Shown one piece after another: positions 7,972 through 17,321 of a DNA stretch of 64,000 bases. Positions within the stretch are counted from its first letter, which is position 1, and every line of letters starts with the position of its first letter. Under the pieces are notes generated by a model. The model saw only the letters and a list, made by a program, of their open reading frames with translations, ran no database searches and had not been told where the DNA came from. A program made the position numbers and the translations under genes. This DNA is from Neobacillus bataviensis (lineage in GTDB: Bacteria > Bacillota > Bacilli > Bacillales_B > DSM-18226): NCBI RefSeq assembly GCF_019969725.1, contig NZ_JAHXYW010000011.1, positions 62,001-126,000 of the forward strand, in the 5' to 3' direction.

Positions 7972-8994
7972 GTGCACACTATTTATGATATAGCCCGTGT
8001 TGCAAATGTTTCGAAGTCTACTGTATCTCGTGTACTTAATAATCAAAGCAATATTTCTGAGGAAGCCCGGGAACGTGTATTAAAAGCGATCGAAGAATTA
8101 AATTACCAGCCTAGCAAATTGGCCCGTGCACTTTCTACTGGGTTTGATGCTATTATGGTTGTTTCTCGATCGGCAAAAACGACCGCTAATAACCCCTTTT
8201 TCTCTGAAATCATCCACAGAATTTCTTCAAAAGCGGAGGAAGAAAATTTTGATGTAATTATTCAGACATCGAGAAACAGTAAAGATGAACTAGAAAAATG
8301 CATTACTAAAATAAAAGAAAAAATGATAAAAGGAATTATTATGTTAAGTTCTCCTGCGAACGAGAACTTTTTCAAACAACTAGATGTTTTTAACATTCCC
8401 ATTGTCGTTATTGGAAGAGTAGATGGGGAATATAACAACATTTTTTCGGTTGACACGAATAACTACCAAGACAGTTACGACTTGACTAAGTATTTAATTG
8501 AACAGGGCCATCGTGACATCGCATGTTTGCATTCACCACTGGATTATCATGTTTCGGTAGACCGATTAGAAGGATATAAGGACTGTTTAAAGGAATTTGG
8601 ATTGCCCGTTAAAGAGGAATGGATAATTAATAGCGGTTATACAGTGGATTCAGCCTATGAATCAGCTAAAAAGCTGCTGCTTTCTCCCAACCGGCCGTCT
8701 GCCGTCTTTGCGACAGATGATTTAAAAGTTATGGGTCTTTATAAGTCAGCGATAGAAAATGGCATTTTGATTCCTAGTGATTTATCGATTGTTGGTTATA
8801 GTAATCCGAGTATTTCCGCATTCCTATCGCCATCACTGACGAGAATTGAAATACCGGTAAATAAATTAGGCGATATGGGATCTAAACTCCTTTTTGCCAA
8901 GATTAAAGGGAACAGACCAACAAGTAGTCGAACGATTGTACCTACCAAAATGATTATTCAAAAATCCGTAACACAAGGATTGAATAATTCCTAA
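7972..8994 (+). CDS. LacI family transcriptional regulator of the ycj cluster (YcjW-like)
   Basis: The start is GTG, with AGGGGGCG upstream at good spacing. The 340-residue protein has an N-terminal LacI helix-turn-helix (IYDIARVANVSKSTVSRVLN, residues 4-23) and hinge helix (PSKLARALSTG). A periplasmic-binding-protein-like effector domain follows, with FATDDLKVMGLYKSAIENG. It is divergent from the ycj operon, as expected for a local repressor. The four 14-bp elements and the 18-bp palindrome between the two genes are its likely targets. The effector is probably a sugar of the pathway. Equivalence to E. coli YcjW is inferred from position and family. Confidence 0.88.
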   Translation: MHTIYDIARVANVSKSTVSRVLNNQSNISEEARERVLKAIEELNYQPSKLARALSTGFDAIMVVSRSAKTTANNPFFSEIIHRISSKAEEENFDVIIQTSRNSKDELEKCITKIKEKMIKGIIMLSSPANENFFKQLDVFNIPIVVIGRVDGEYNNIFSVDTNNYQDSYDLTKYLIEQGHRDIACLHSPLDYHVSVDRLEGYKDCLKEFGLPVKEEWIINSGYTVDSAYESAKKLLLSPNRPSAVFATDDLKVMGLYKSAIENGILIPSDLSIVGYSNPSISAFLSPSLTRIEIPVNKLGDMGSKLLFAKIKGNRPTSSRTIVPTKMIIQKSVTQGLNNS

Positions 8995-9035
8995 TAACGA
9001 GAAAGAGCCAACTAACAGTAAGTTGACATAAAAAG

Positions 9036-9083
9036 GTGTCAGGCACCACACTTGGACAAATGTCCACGTGTGGTGCCTGACAC
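9036..9083. repeat. GTGTCAGGCACC inverted repeat, probable bidirectional terminator
   Basis: Two 23-base arms with one mismatch face each other around a 2-base centre. They begin GTGTCAGGCACCACAC and end GTGTGGTGCCTGACAC. The element separates two convergent genes and is followed by TCTTTTATTTTTTC on the plus strand. The same GTGTCAGGCACCAC core recurs at 23854-23867, so it looks like a dispersed palindromic repeat used as a terminator. Confidence 0.7.
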
Positions 9084-9087
9084 TCTT

Positions 9088-10110
9088 TTATTTTTTCTTT
9101 GCATGTTTGCGCATGTCAAATGCGACTGCGACGATGATGATTAGACCTTTGACGATGAATTGGATGTATGGGCTTACTCCTAGGAAGGCTAATCCGTAGT
9201 TGATAACTTGGAAAATGAGAACCCCTGTGATTACGCCGGGAACGGATCCGATACCGCCTGATAGGGATACGCCGCCGACTACGCAGGCTGCGATCGCATC
9301 TAGTTCGTACATGTTACCAGTGTTGTTTGTTGCACTGCCGACACGGCCAGCTTCAAGTGTACCAGTTAAGCCGTAAAGAAGACCGGCAATCGTATAAATA
9401 ATGATAAGATTTCTTGCGACGTTTACACCAGATACCTTAGCTGCTTCTGGGTTACCGCCAATCGCATACATGTTTTTACCAAGCTGTGTTTTATTCCAAA
9501 TCACCCAAATAATGATAGAAACGATAATGGCATAAAGAATGAGATACGGGAATTCATATGAACCAACTTTAATTCCGCGCTGGGCAAAGGTTGTAAATTT
9601 TTCACTTAATCCGCCGATAGGCTGTGCTCCATATGGCGGGCGGTCAAAGTAAATCGAAGTTAAACCATATACACCGATCATCATACCTAATGTAGCGATG
9701 AAAGGAGGAACATGAAATTTAGATACAATCACACCATTTAAGGCAGCTATTAGGCCAGTTGCAGCCATTGCGATTAAAATCGGTACAAATAGCGGCAGAT
9801 CAGGCAAGTTAGGATACATCTTATACGCATAATCGCCAGCCTGCAGCATGGATGCTGAAATAACGGCGGCAAGACCGACCATCCGTCCAGCAGATAGGTC
9901 CGTACCGGCTGTAATCAAGATACCGGCAACCCCAAGTGCAATGATGATCCTTGATGAAGATTGGGCCAAAATATTAATTAAGTTGGTCATCGATAAGAAA
10001 TCAGGAGAAGCAACGACGATACCGACTACCAATAGGATTAAAACTACATAAATAACATTATCAACAAGCCATTTTGATACATTCGATTTTTTTGAAGCTT
10101 GTGTATTCAT
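9088..10110 (-). CDS. mglC: Galactose/methyl-galactoside ABC transporter permease MglC
   Basis: The ATG at 10110 is preferred because AGGAGG lies 8 bases ahead; an ATG at 10116 would be only 2 bases from it. The 340-residue protein is a CUT2-family permease (BPD_transp_2) with many hydrophobic segments. It carries the conserved stretches LSAGRMVGLAAV and GNPEAAKVSGVNV, which are typical of MglC and RbsC. It follows mglA by 12 bases and completes the mglBAC transporter. Galactose specificity rests on the clear MglB upstream. Confidence 0.92.
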   Translation of the reverse strand: MNTQASKKSNVSKWLVDNVIYVVLILLVVGIVVASPDFLSMTNLINILAQSSSRIIIALGVAGILITAGTDLSAGRMVGLAAVISASMLQAGDYAYKMYPNLPDLPLFVPILIAMAATGLIAALNGVIVSKFHVPPFIATLGMMIGVYGLTSIYFDRPPYGAQPIGGLSEKFTTFAQRGIKVGSYEFPYLILYAIIVSIIIWVIWNKTQLGKNMYAIGGNPEAAKVSGVNVARNLIIIYTIAGLLYGLTGTLEAGRVGSATNNTGNMYELDAIAACVVGGVSLSGGIGSVPGVITGVLIFQVINYGLAFLGVSPYIQFIVKGLIIIVAVAFDMRKHAKKK

Positions 10111-10122
10111 TTCCATCGCCTC

Positions 10123-11625
10123 CTAATACAATGCTGCTAATCGCATGATTTCTTCTTGCGAAGTTGTAGACGTCTCCACGATTCCAGCTGCTTTTCCATT
10201 ACTCATTACTAAAATTCTATCTGTAACCCCTAAAAGCTCTGGCATCTCGGAAGATATCATGATGATGCCTTTTCCGTCTGCTGCTAATTGGTTAATAAGT
10301 TGATAGATTTCGAACTTAGCTCCTACGTCAATTCCCCGTGTTGGTTCATCGAGCAATAAAATGTCCGGCTTAGTTAACAGCCAGCGGCCGATAATAACCT
10401 TCTGCTGGTTACCGCCAGAAAGACTTCCGATTGATGTTTTTTGTGTAGGTGTTTTAACCTTCATCGAATCAATCACCCATTGTGTATCTTCCTTCACCTT
10501 ACTATCAGACAAGAATGGACCTTTACGGTATTGACCCATATTAGAAATAATCGAGTTAAAGCTGATGCTTAATTCAGGGAAGATACCGGTTGACCTTCTT
10601 TCTTCCGTCACAAGGGCAAAGCCGTTTTTAATGGCATGCTGCGGTGAATGATTGTTGACCGCCTTACCATGTAATTCAATCGTTCCGGATTTCAAGGCTC
10701 TCATTCCAAAAATCGATTCTACGACCTCCGTCCGCTTCGAGCCTACGAGACCTGCTATTCCTAAAATTTCTCCTTTTCGGAGTTCAAAGTTTACATCCAC
10801 AAAGGAAGGCTGCGTTTCTGCGGTTAAGTTAGAAACCTTTAAAATCATATCTCCCGGCGTGTTGATTTTTGCAGGGAAGCGCTGTGATAAATCACGACCA
10901 ACCATCAGTTTAATGATTTCGTCAGTCGTTAGTTCTTTCGCGCTTTTTGTCGCAATGTACTGACCATCACGCATGATGGTGACTTCATCGGAAATCTTTA
11001 AAATCTCTTCCATTTTGTGCGAGATATAGATGATGGCAACATTATCACTTTGCAGCTTTTTGATGATTTTAAAAAGATGGTTAACTTCATTCTCTGTTAG
11101 AGATGAGGTAGGCTCATCCATTACGATGATTTTAGAACCGTAAGAGACGGCTTTGGCGATTTCCACCATCTGCATCTCGGAAACGGAAAGCGTGCTGACC
11201 TTGCTTCGCGGATCGATGTTAATATCAAGGCTTTTGAAAACCGCTTTCGTGTCCTCGTACATTTTCTTTTCATCTATAAAAATACCTTTTTTCGGATAAC
11301 GGCCGAGCCATAAATTATCCATTACATTTTGCTGGCGTACCTGGTTCAATTCCTGGTGCACCATGGAAACGCCGTTTTCAAGCGCCTGCTTTGAATTGAC
11401 AAAGGAAACCTCTTTTCCATCAAAAAGAATTTTGCCATCATCCATAGAATAAATTCCGAATAAGCATTTCATTAAGGTTGATTTACCTGCCCCGTTTTCA
11501 CCCATCAAAGCATGCACAGATCCCGCCTTCACTTTGAGAGATACATTATTAAGGGCGATAACGCCAGGGAATCGTTTCGTTATATTCAGCATTTCAAGTA
11601 AATTAGTTGAACTAGCTTCTGACAT
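10123..11625 (-). CDS. mglA: Galactose/methyl-galactoside ABC transporter ATP-binding protein MglA
   Basis: This 500-residue protein has two fused ABC ATPase domains, as is standard for CUT2 transporters. The first has Walker [10 protein letters not shown] (about residues 38-46), the signature-like [10 protein letters not shown] and Walker [12 protein letters not shown]. The second has a degenerate Walker A ([10 protein letters not shown]), signature LSGGNQQKV and Walker [13 protein letters not shown]. The degenerate second P-loop is normal in this family. The start has GGAGG 7 bases upstream. It powers uptake with MglC and MglB and is the only ABC ATPase in the window. Confidence 0.95.
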   Translation of the reverse strand: MSEASSTNLLEMLNITKRFPGVIALNNVSLKVKAGSVHALMGENGAGKSTLMKCLFGIYSMDDGKILFDGKEVSFVNSKQALENGVSMVHQELNQVRQQNVMDNLWLGRYPKKGIFIDEKKMYEDTKAVFKSLDINIDPRSKVSTLSVSEMQMVEIAKAVSYGSKIIVMDEPTSSLTENEVNHLFKIIKKLQSDNVAIIYISHKMEEILKISDEVTIMRDGQYIATKSAKELTTDEIIKLMVGRDLSQRFPAKINTPGDMILKVSNLTAETQPSFVDVNFELRKGEILGIAGLVGSKRTEVVESIFGMRALKSGTIELHGKAVNNHSPQHAIKNGFALVTEERRSTGIFPELSISFNSIISNMGQYRKGPFLSDSKVKEDTQWVIDSMKVKTPTQKTSIGSLSGGNQQKVIIGRWLLTKPDILLLDEPTRGIDVGAKFEIYQLINQLAADGKGIIMISSEMPELLGVTDRILVMSNGKAAGIVETSTTSQEEIMRLAALY

Positions 11626-11650
11626 GAGCGAACCTCCTCACTTAACCATT

Positions 11651-11685
11651 TAAAAAATATGAGACCCTGAAAGTTCGTCTCATAT
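11651..11685 (-). terminator. Terminator-like hairpin upstream of mglA (attenuator)
   Basis: On the minus-strand mRNA the arms ATATGAGAC and GTCTCATAT (11-base loop) are followed directly by six T residues, the form of an intrinsic terminator. It lies inside the mglBAC operon just before mglA, so partial termination would give more MglB than MglA and MglC. Confidence 0.65.
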
Positions 11686-11731
11686 CTATTCATTAAAAGG
11701 ATTCTTTTATCAAATATATAGGGCGAAGTCC

Positions 11732-11838
11732 TGCTTCAAAGGGGGTACTCTTTGAAGCAATGCCCCGAACGAAGGAAAAGCAGCTTCTTTTCCTTCGTTC
11801 GAGGAGCGCCTGAGGGCTAAGCCCTGGACTGGCGCTTC
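11732..11838 (-). other. Three consecutive hairpins after mglB
   Basis: Three stems lie end to end in the mglB-mglA spacer. The first is TGCTTCAAAG with CTTTGAAGCA (11732-11759). The second has perfect 14-bp arms, GAACGAAGGAAAAG and its complement (11767-11800). The third is AGCGCC with GGCGCT enclosing AGGGCT and AGCCCT (11804-11838). They begin 9 bases after the mglB stop. They probably stabilise mglB mRNA against 3' exonucleases. Confidence 0.65.
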
Positions 11839-11846
11839 CACTTTTC

Positions 11847-12911
11847 TTACTTATAAGCGTCTTTACCAACTTGGATGTTGTCTTTTGTTACTTCAACGTA
11901 AGGAACGCGGACTGCTTTCTTATCGTCAAGCTTCCAAGAAGTTCCGTCTAGAACATCCTTGCCTTTTGCTGCATTCGTAGCAAGCTCGATTGTTGCTTTA
12001 CCTTGGTTTTTCGCGTCATTTAAGACTGTACCAACCATTTTGCCTTTTTCAATCATTTCAAGTGCTTCCGGAATCGCGTCAACACCTACAACTGGCATGA
12101 ATTTGTCGCCAGAGAAGAATCCAGCTTTTTCAAGAGAAGCAATTGCTCCAAGTGCCATACCATCGTTATTAGCGATAACAAATTCAATTTTGTCGCTGTA
12201 TTTTGCTAACCAAGCATCCATTTTCTCAGTTGCTTTTGTTGCATCCCACATAGCTGTATCCATTGCTAATTCTTCAACTTGAATACCTTTTTCTTTTATA
12301 GTATCAACTGCGAATTTCGTACGTGCTTCCGCATCTGGGTGTCCTGGCTCACCTTTTAGTAATACGTATTGAAGCTTGCCATCGCCGTTTTTATCCCATT
12401 TAGCTTTGTTTGCTTCCCAAGCTTTTGCAATCAATTCACCCTGGATGACACCTGATTCAGACGAAGTTGTTCCTACATAGTAAGCTTTGTCGTAGCCTGC
12501 TAAAACATTGGCATCCGGCTCTTTGTTAAAGAAGATTACTGGAATATTTTTTGGTTTCGCTTTGTCAATAATAGTTTGTGCTGCTTTAGGATCTACTAGG
12601 TTAATAGCAAGAGATTTTGCACCTTTTGCGATCAGTGTGTCCACTTGCTCAATTTGTTTTGCTTGGTCGTTTTGCGAGTCGTTCAGCATTAGGTTTACTT
12701 TGCCTTTTGCGGAATTCTCCATCGCACGGCGTACATAGCTCATGAAATTATCGTCAAACTTATAGATGGTTGCACCTACTGCAGGAAGTTTACTGTCTTT
12801 GCTGCCTGCAGAATCGCCAGACCCGCTGGTTGAACTGCTGCAGCCTGCAGCTAATAGAATACTAGATGCAATTGTTAATGATAGAACTAAGCCTTTTTTC
12901 TTTTTCAACAT
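11847..12911 (-). CDS. mglB: D-galactose/D-glucose-binding lipoprotein MglB
   Basis: This 354-residue protein is a close MglB relative: [56 protein letters not shown] and VIANNDGMA all match the E. coli galactose-binding protein. A calcium loop like that of E. coli MglB is visible as DKNGDGKLQ (residues 173-181). The signal peptide ends in the lipobox LAAGC (Cys24), so the protein is a lipoprotein as expected in a Gram-positive cell. It binds galactose or glucose and serves MglA and MglC. AAGGAG lies upstream of the ATG. Confidence 0.96.
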   Translation of the reverse strand: MLKKKKGLVLSLTIASSILLAAGCSSSTSGSGDSAGSKDSKLPAVGATIYKFDDNFMSYVRRAMENSAKGKVNLMLNDSQNDQAKQIEQVDTLIAKGAKSLAINLVDPKAAQTIIDKAKPKNIPVIFFNKEPDANVLAGYDKAYYVGTTSSESGVIQGELIAKAWEANKAKWDKNGDGKLQYVLLKGEPGHPDAEARTKFAVDTIKEKGIQVEELAMDTAMWDATKATEKMDAWLAKYSDKIEFVIANNDGMALGAIASLEKAGFFSGDKFMPVVGVDAIPEALEMIEKGKMVGTVLNDAKNQGKATIELATNAAKGKDVLDGTSWKLDDKKAVRVPYVEVTKDNIQVGKDAYK

Positions 12912-12981
12912 GTAATCATTCTCCTTTTACTTTTTATAAAGACTCTGGTAAGCACTAAGAATCTGCTTAACTCAGTCCCCC

Positions 12982-13061
12982 TGTAAGCCCTTACACATAT
13001 GTTAGCATCAGGAGAATGTTAGCAATAGTTCAAAACTATAGCACATATTTGTGATTATCTA
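12982..13061 (-). promoter_or_regulatory. mglB regulatory region: activator-type sites, extended -10 and TGTAAG palindrome
   Basis: On the minus strand the elements in order are TAGATAATCACAA (13061-13049), TGCTAT (13043-13038), TTTTGAACT (13035-13027), TTGCTAAC (13025-13018), ATGCTAAC (13008-13001) and the palindrome TGTAAGGGCTTACA (12995-12982). TGCTAACAT reads as an extended -10 without a good -35, as expected for an activated promoter. A near-identical arrangement precedes the GH3 gene at 20110. A further cre-like sequence is GTAATCGTTTGCAA at 13071-13084. Confidence 0.6.
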
Positions 13062-13099
13062 GATTATTTTGTAATCGTTTGCAACAATACTGTAATAAA

Positions 13100-13129
13100 A
13101 AAAAGACCAATCGCGAATTGGTCTTTTTT
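13100..13129. terminator. Intrinsic terminator after the YesN-type regulator gene
   Basis: GACCAAT and ATTGGTC with a 5-base loop are flanked by A and T runs on both sides, so the hairpin works on either strand. It follows the stop of the minus-strand response regulator at 13135 by about 6 bases. Confidence 0.85.
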
Positions 13130-13134
13130 AGAGA

Positions 13135-14715
13135 TTAACTTACTGTTACTTTTCGAAATTCTGTTGGGGATAGGCCTGTTGCCTTCTTAAATACACGGCT
13201 GAAATAGTTAGGATCCTTGTAGCCTACTGAATAGCAGATTTCTTTTAAGCTTTTGGCCGGGTCGACCATTTCAGCCTTGGCATGCTTGATTCGGATTTCC
13301 GTCAAGTAATCAATAAACGTCATCCCGAATCGATCTTTAAATAGCTTGCTAAAATAAAACGGGCTGAGTTCTACATATTCTGCTGCAGATTCCAAGGTAA
13401 TCGCTTCGGCATAATGCTTTTCAATATATTCCTTCGCTTTATGCAGCATTCCCTTGGCATGATTGTTGCGCCAAATCTGAACCTGCTGCACGACCGCAAG
13501 TAAATGTTTTTTCCCTTTTTCAAAAATCAACCCGATATCCTCCTGCCCTTCGATTACAGGATTTCCTTCATAGATAATGCCTAAATCATGGAGCATTCGA
13601 GATATGAGAATAAACAATTCATTAAAGGATTTTTTTACCAATGAAGCTTTTAAATCCTTGTTCGTTTCGACCTTTGTCACAAACGAATCAAAAATGAACA
13701 GCACCTGATTGACATCCCCTTGCCGAACGGCATCTAACAGCTTCTTTTCTATCTCAAGAAAACCAGATTCAGCAGGCAATTCAAAGGCATTTCCCTGCTT
13801 ATCGCAAAATAAATACTTACGATTAGGTGTTTTAGCAAGCTGCTCCAACGCCAAAACCGCCTCATGATATGATTTATTGAGCTCTTTTGCCTGGCTGTAT
13901 GGATGTCCGATTCCAATCCGTATATCTCCTGAAAAGTTTTCTTTTTTGAAAAAATTAATCAGGTTATCACAGATAAGTTGAGCATTCGTTTTGAAATGGA
14001 GTTTTTCTGATGTTAGGAATAAAACTGGCACTTGTAGGTCTGTAATGGGTCCAATAATGATCTCGTGCTTTTTCACAGCGGATTTAAGGGTATCCTTGAG
14101 CCATGAATACCAATTTTGTTTTTCATTGTTTGTGAATTCAGATTTACCTGCTGGCTGCAAAGAAAAGAGCATCACGTTGCCCGAAATAATTTCTGCCCCC
14201 AGCAACTGCCCCCATTCATCAAAGGTAATATCCTGGACTTGGTTCATTAACAGCGATGTTACCCATTCTTTTTGGGCAATCGAAACAGCCCGGTTCAAGC
14301 TTTCCCGCAAGGTGTGCTGCTCTTCTGTTTGTTTTCTCTCTGCATGGATGTCATCAGCTACACGCTTAAGGCCATCAAGAATATCCTGCTTGCTGCTCGG
14401 CTTTAAGATGTACTCCTTCACTCCCTGCTGCATCACTTCTTTGGCATATTCAAAGGTATTAAAGGCAGAAACCATGATAAAGCGGATGCCCGCATCGAAT
14501 TTTCTAATTTCCTTCACGGCTTGTACGCCATCAATTCCGGGCATTTTGATATCCATAAAAATGATATCCGGCCGCAGCTCCGCTGCCATTTCTATCGCCT
14601 TTCTCCCATTGGGGGCCTCGCCAATCACCGTTACGTCTTCTGAAGAGTTTTTTAAAATTTTGGCAACTGCTTTTCTTTCAAGAACTTCATCGTCCACTAT
14701 AAGAACTTTCAACAA
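13135..14715 (-). CDS. YesN-type response regulator with AraC DNA-binding domain
   Basis: This 526-residue protein has a receiver domain (VLIVDDE at the start, phospho-acceptor Asp in [10 protein letters not shown], Lys in YILKPSS). A long middle segment follows, and the C-terminus has two AraC helix-turn-helix motifs ([24 protein letters not shown] and [22 protein letters not shown]). The start is TTG with GGGGGAAG upstream, and the gene overlaps the kinase gene by 29 bases. It is the output of the three-component sensor encoded upstream. Likely targets are the mglB promoter and the similar GH3 promoter at 20006-20088, as an inference from position. Confidence 0.9.
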   Translation of the reverse strand: MLKVLIVDDEVLERKAVAKILKNSSEDVTVIGEAPNGRKAIEMAAELRPDIIFMDIKMPGIDGVQAVKEIRKFDAGIRFIMVSAFNTFEYAKEVMQQGVKEYILKPSSKQDILDGLKRVADDIHAERKQTEEQHTLRESLNRAVSIAQKEWVTSLLMNQVQDITFDEWGQLLGAEIISGNVMLFSLQPAGKSEFTNNEKQNWYSWLKDTLKSAVKKHEIIIGPITDLQVPVLFLTSEKLHFKTNAQLICDNLINFFKKENFSGDIRIGIGHPYSQAKELNKSYHEAVLALEQLAKTPNRKYLFCDKQGNAFELPAESGFLEIEKKLLDAVRQGDVNQVLFIFDSFVTKVETNKDLKASLVKKSFNELFILISRMLHDLGIIYEGNPVIEGQEDIGLIFEKGKKHLLAVVQQVQIWRNNHAKGMLHKAKEYIEKHYAEAITLESAAEYVELSPFYFSKLFKDRFGMTFIDYLTEIRIKHAKAEMVDPAKSLKEICYSVGYKDPNYFSRVFKKATGLSPTEFRKVTVS

Positions 14716-16174
14716 GCTCGCTTCCCCCTTTGGCCGCGACAGGAATTGTCAGTCTAAAGTTTGTTCCTTTTTTCAATTCTGACTCAATTTCAACTATGTC
14801 TTTTCGCTGGTAAAAAAGCTGTAGTCTTCTAATTACATTTTTCACGCCAATCCCATTGGAATGCCCTTTTGATTTTTCACGTTCATATCCCTCTTCAGTG
14901 ATGGAGCCCTCCGCATATTGAAGCAATTTGTTTTTCGTGGCGGTGTCCATCCCTTCGCCGTTATCAATGACTTCCACATAAATCCGGTCCCGCTGCCTGT
15001 ATATATTTAAGCGAATTTCGGCATTTTCTTCATATTCCTCAACACCGTGAATAAAAGCGTTCTCGATGAGCGGCTGGAGCGTTAAACTTGGAATCTCGAT
15101 ATCTAAACAATCATCCTCTATATCCGTGATAAATTGAATCCGCTCCCCGAATCTCGTTGTTTGGATAAAAAAGTACTCTTTTACAATCCGGACCTCATCT
15201 CTAAGCGTTGCCGCTTTATCTAAATCACTCAGATTATACCGCAGCAGGGCCGCAACGGCTTCAATCAATCTCGAGGTGTGTTCCGCTTCCTCCAAGTAGG
15301 CCATTTTTGAAACCGTATTCAATGTATTGAATAAAAAGTGAGGATTAATTTGGTTTTGCAGACTCTTTAACTCCAATTCTTTTAAAAGTTTATCCAGTTC
15401 TCCCTGTTGTTTGATTTCTGTCACGAGCTGCCTAAGGTTTGCCCGCATTTGGTTAAACGTTTCCGTTAATGGCTTGAGCTCGTCTTTTGTGGTGATTTTA
15501 ATATCCTCGCCGGATAGGTTTCCTTTCGAAATTTGCTTCGCTGCCTGTGATAACAATCTTATCGGCTTGGTAATCCCGCCAGATATCCATAACGCCAGCA
15601 AAGTGCTAAGGAAAAACGCAGCCGCAAACAAGGAAATCGACATAAGCTTATAATAATGGTTTTGCTGTTCCATTTGATTATAAAACTTTTGATAGTCCGT
15701 CAGCTTATTATTTAACAATGCTAGTGTGCTTTCTTGAAGGAAGGAGTTAATTTTTAATACTTCATTAAAATGACTTGAATATTGGTTAATCTCATCTTTT
15801 TGAGATGCGCCAACAGTCGCATCACCTTCATCTAAAAAGCTATCAATCATATTGTTATAATTTGAGAGTGTAATATCATTTGTGTTAATGACTTTAAAAA
15901 GCCGCTTTTGGTCCTTTATCAGCTTTACCTTTTCTTTTCGATAGTCTTTTAGATAGGATTCATCTTTTTCTAAAATATAAGCGTGGAGCTTTTCGGTAAT
16001 TAAATTTGTTCGTTGTGAGATATTGTTCAGCAGGAGAAATCGTTCAAAGCTGTTATCGTATTCATTCACTAATTTTTCACTGCTGTTATAAAAAAAGAAT
16101 CCTACAGAAGTTAACAACACGACAAGGACAATAAAATAAAGGAGTAATTTCGATCTTATCCTAAATAACATCAT
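14687..16174 (-). CDS. YesM-type sensor histidine kinase
   Basis: This 495-residue membrane kinase has a first membrane helix at about residues 10-30 and an extracellular helical region of about 145 residues. The second helix lies near 177-200, followed by HAMP. The His_kinase domain has the phospho-acceptor in [15 protein letters not shown]. HATPase motifs include [11 protein letters not shown] and DNGEGMD. Its ATG overlaps the stop of the upstream binding-protein gene by four bases (ATGA), so the two are translationally coupled. The neighbour probably presents the sugar signal to the extracellular part. Confidence 0.9.
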   Translation of the reverse strand: MMLFRIRSKLLLYFIVLVVLLTSVGFFFYNSSEKLVNEYDNSFERFLLLNNISQRTNLITEKLHAYILEKDESYLKDYRKEKVKLIKDQKRLFKVINTNDITLSNYNNMIDSFLDEGDATVGASQKDEINQYSSHFNEVLKINSFLQESTLALLNNKLTDYQKFYNQMEQQNHYYKLMSISLFAAAFFLSTLLALWISGGITKPIRLLSQAAKQISKGNLSGEDIKITTKDELKPLTETFNQMRANLRQLVTEIKQQGELDKLLKELELKSLQNQINPHFLFNTLNTVSKMAYLEEAEHTSRLIEAVAALLRYNLSDLDKAATLRDEVRIVKEYFFIQTTRFGERIQFITDIEDDCLDIEIPSLTLQPLIENAFIHGVEEYEENAEIRLNIYRQRDRIYVEVIDNGEGMDTATKNKLLQYAEGSITEEGYEREKSKGHSNGIGVKNVIRRLQLFYQRKDIVEIESELKKGTNFRLTIPVAAKGGSELVESSYSGR

Positions 16175-17172
16175 TTAACCTCCCGCATTCTGCCGGGATT
16201 ACTCACTGGTAGGTCTGTTATTCTCATTATCCTAGTGTTCGTATGAACAATAGGCGGTACTTTAATCCCCTTGATGAGATTAATCATCATTCTTACAGCT
16301 TCGTATCCCATCTGATAGGGCTCCTGAACAACTGTTGCCTTAATCGTCCCTTTTCGAATATAATCCAGAGTTTCAGGAAGAGTATCAAAGCCAATGATAT
16401 AAATTTTATTTTGCATCTTATATTTCTCCACGACATGTGCGATTTCGATGCCATCCAAAGCACTTGTCCCGAAAAAGGCGTTGACCTCAGGGTAATCTTG
16501 TAAAATTTGATTTGCCTTTTCTGCTGCTTTTACTCTGCTAATCTCTGACTCTTCAATCGTAACAATATGGATTCCTTTTTCTCCTTTTACTGCATCCTGA
16601 AACCCCTTTACCCGTTGTTGCATATGATTAGCGTAAAAACTTCCCGTGATGATAGCGACATTGGCTTTTCCCTTTGTATCCGCTATCAAAGCTTTTCCAG
16701 CTAAAAACCCGGAATAATAATTATCCGTTCCAATATAAGCTAATCGCTTGCTATTAGCTGCATCCGTATCGACTGTAATGACAGGGATTCCTTTGGCAAC
16801 AACCCGATTAATCAGCGGGGTAAATTGTTCGTCACTCAGCCCCTGCGTCATAATTCCATCGACTTTAGAAGCTGCAGACATTTCAATCGTTTTTACATGG
16901 TCTTCAATGTTTGCCTGCTTTGGCCCTGCATACTCTAGCAGCACCCCGTATTCTTTAGCTGCAGCCTTTGCCCCTCTTTCAACAAGTCTCCAATACTCGT
17001 TATCTAGTTCCTCTGGAACAAGGACAAGGTGATATTGAAACTTTTCCTTAGTCATTTCTTCTTTTGGCAATTCATGTGTGACTACTTTATATCCATAAAA
17101 ACTTGCAAAAGAACAGCTTACTAAAAAAAATAGAATACCAAATGTATAAGCTATTAGGGTTATTTTGCTCAT
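16171..17172 (-). CDS. Membrane-anchored sugar-binding sensor protein of the three-component system
   Basis: The ATG at 17172 is chosen; the upstream TTG lies inside the ribosome binding site GGGAGG. The product is 333 residues. An N-terminal hydrophobic segment ([15 protein letters not shown]) is either an anchor or a lipoprotein signal with LVSC as lipobox. The rest is a Peripla_BP_4 domain related to ribose and galactose binding proteins ([31 protein letters not shown]). No permease genes are attached; it is coupled to a kinase instead. Such proteins, for example XylFII in clostridia, feed the kinase. Galactose is a plausible ligand because mglBAC is adjacent. Confidence 0.82.
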   Translation of the reverse strand: MSKITLIAYTFGILFFLVSCSFASFYGYKVVTHELPKEEMTKEKFQYHLVLVPEELDNEYWRLVERGAKAAAKEYGVLLEYAGPKQANIEDHVKTIEMSAASKVDGIMTQGLSDEQFTPLINRVVAKGIPVITVDTDAANSKRLAYIGTDNYYSGFLAGKALIADTKGKANVAIITGSFYANHMQQRVKGFQDAVKGEKGIHIVTIEESEISRVKAAEKANQILQDYPEVNAFFGTSALDGIEIAHVVEKYKMQNKIYIIGFDTLPETLDYIRKGTIKATVVQEPYQMGYEAVRMMINLIKGIKVPPIVHTNTRIMRITDLPVSNPGRMREVK

Positions 17173-17260
17173 AAAACCTCCCAATCCCTATGCCTTCCAA
17201 TTAAGGCTATTATACGGAACATACCAAAAATCGACAATGACCTTTTATTGGGCAGAAGAA

Positions 17261-17295
17261 AACCAGCCTTCACTTTTCATTCATGAAGGCTGGTT
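17261..17295 (-). terminator. Intrinsic terminator of the minus-strand GH3 gene
   Basis: Twelve-base perfect arms AACCAGCCTTCA and TGAAGGCTGGTT enclose an 11-base loop. On the minus strand a TTTTCTTCT tract follows. It sits 26 bases after the stop of the GH3 gene at 17322. Confidence 0.85.
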
Positions 17296-17321
17296 TCGTA
17301 AACTTTCTTAATAACACCCTT

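Noticed and set aside
13991..14782. Long 263-codon plus-strand frame antisense to the YesN-type and YesM-type genes.
   Set aside because: The composition is Ser/Cys/Ile rich as in antisense shadows, and the other strand encodes conserved two-component proteins.
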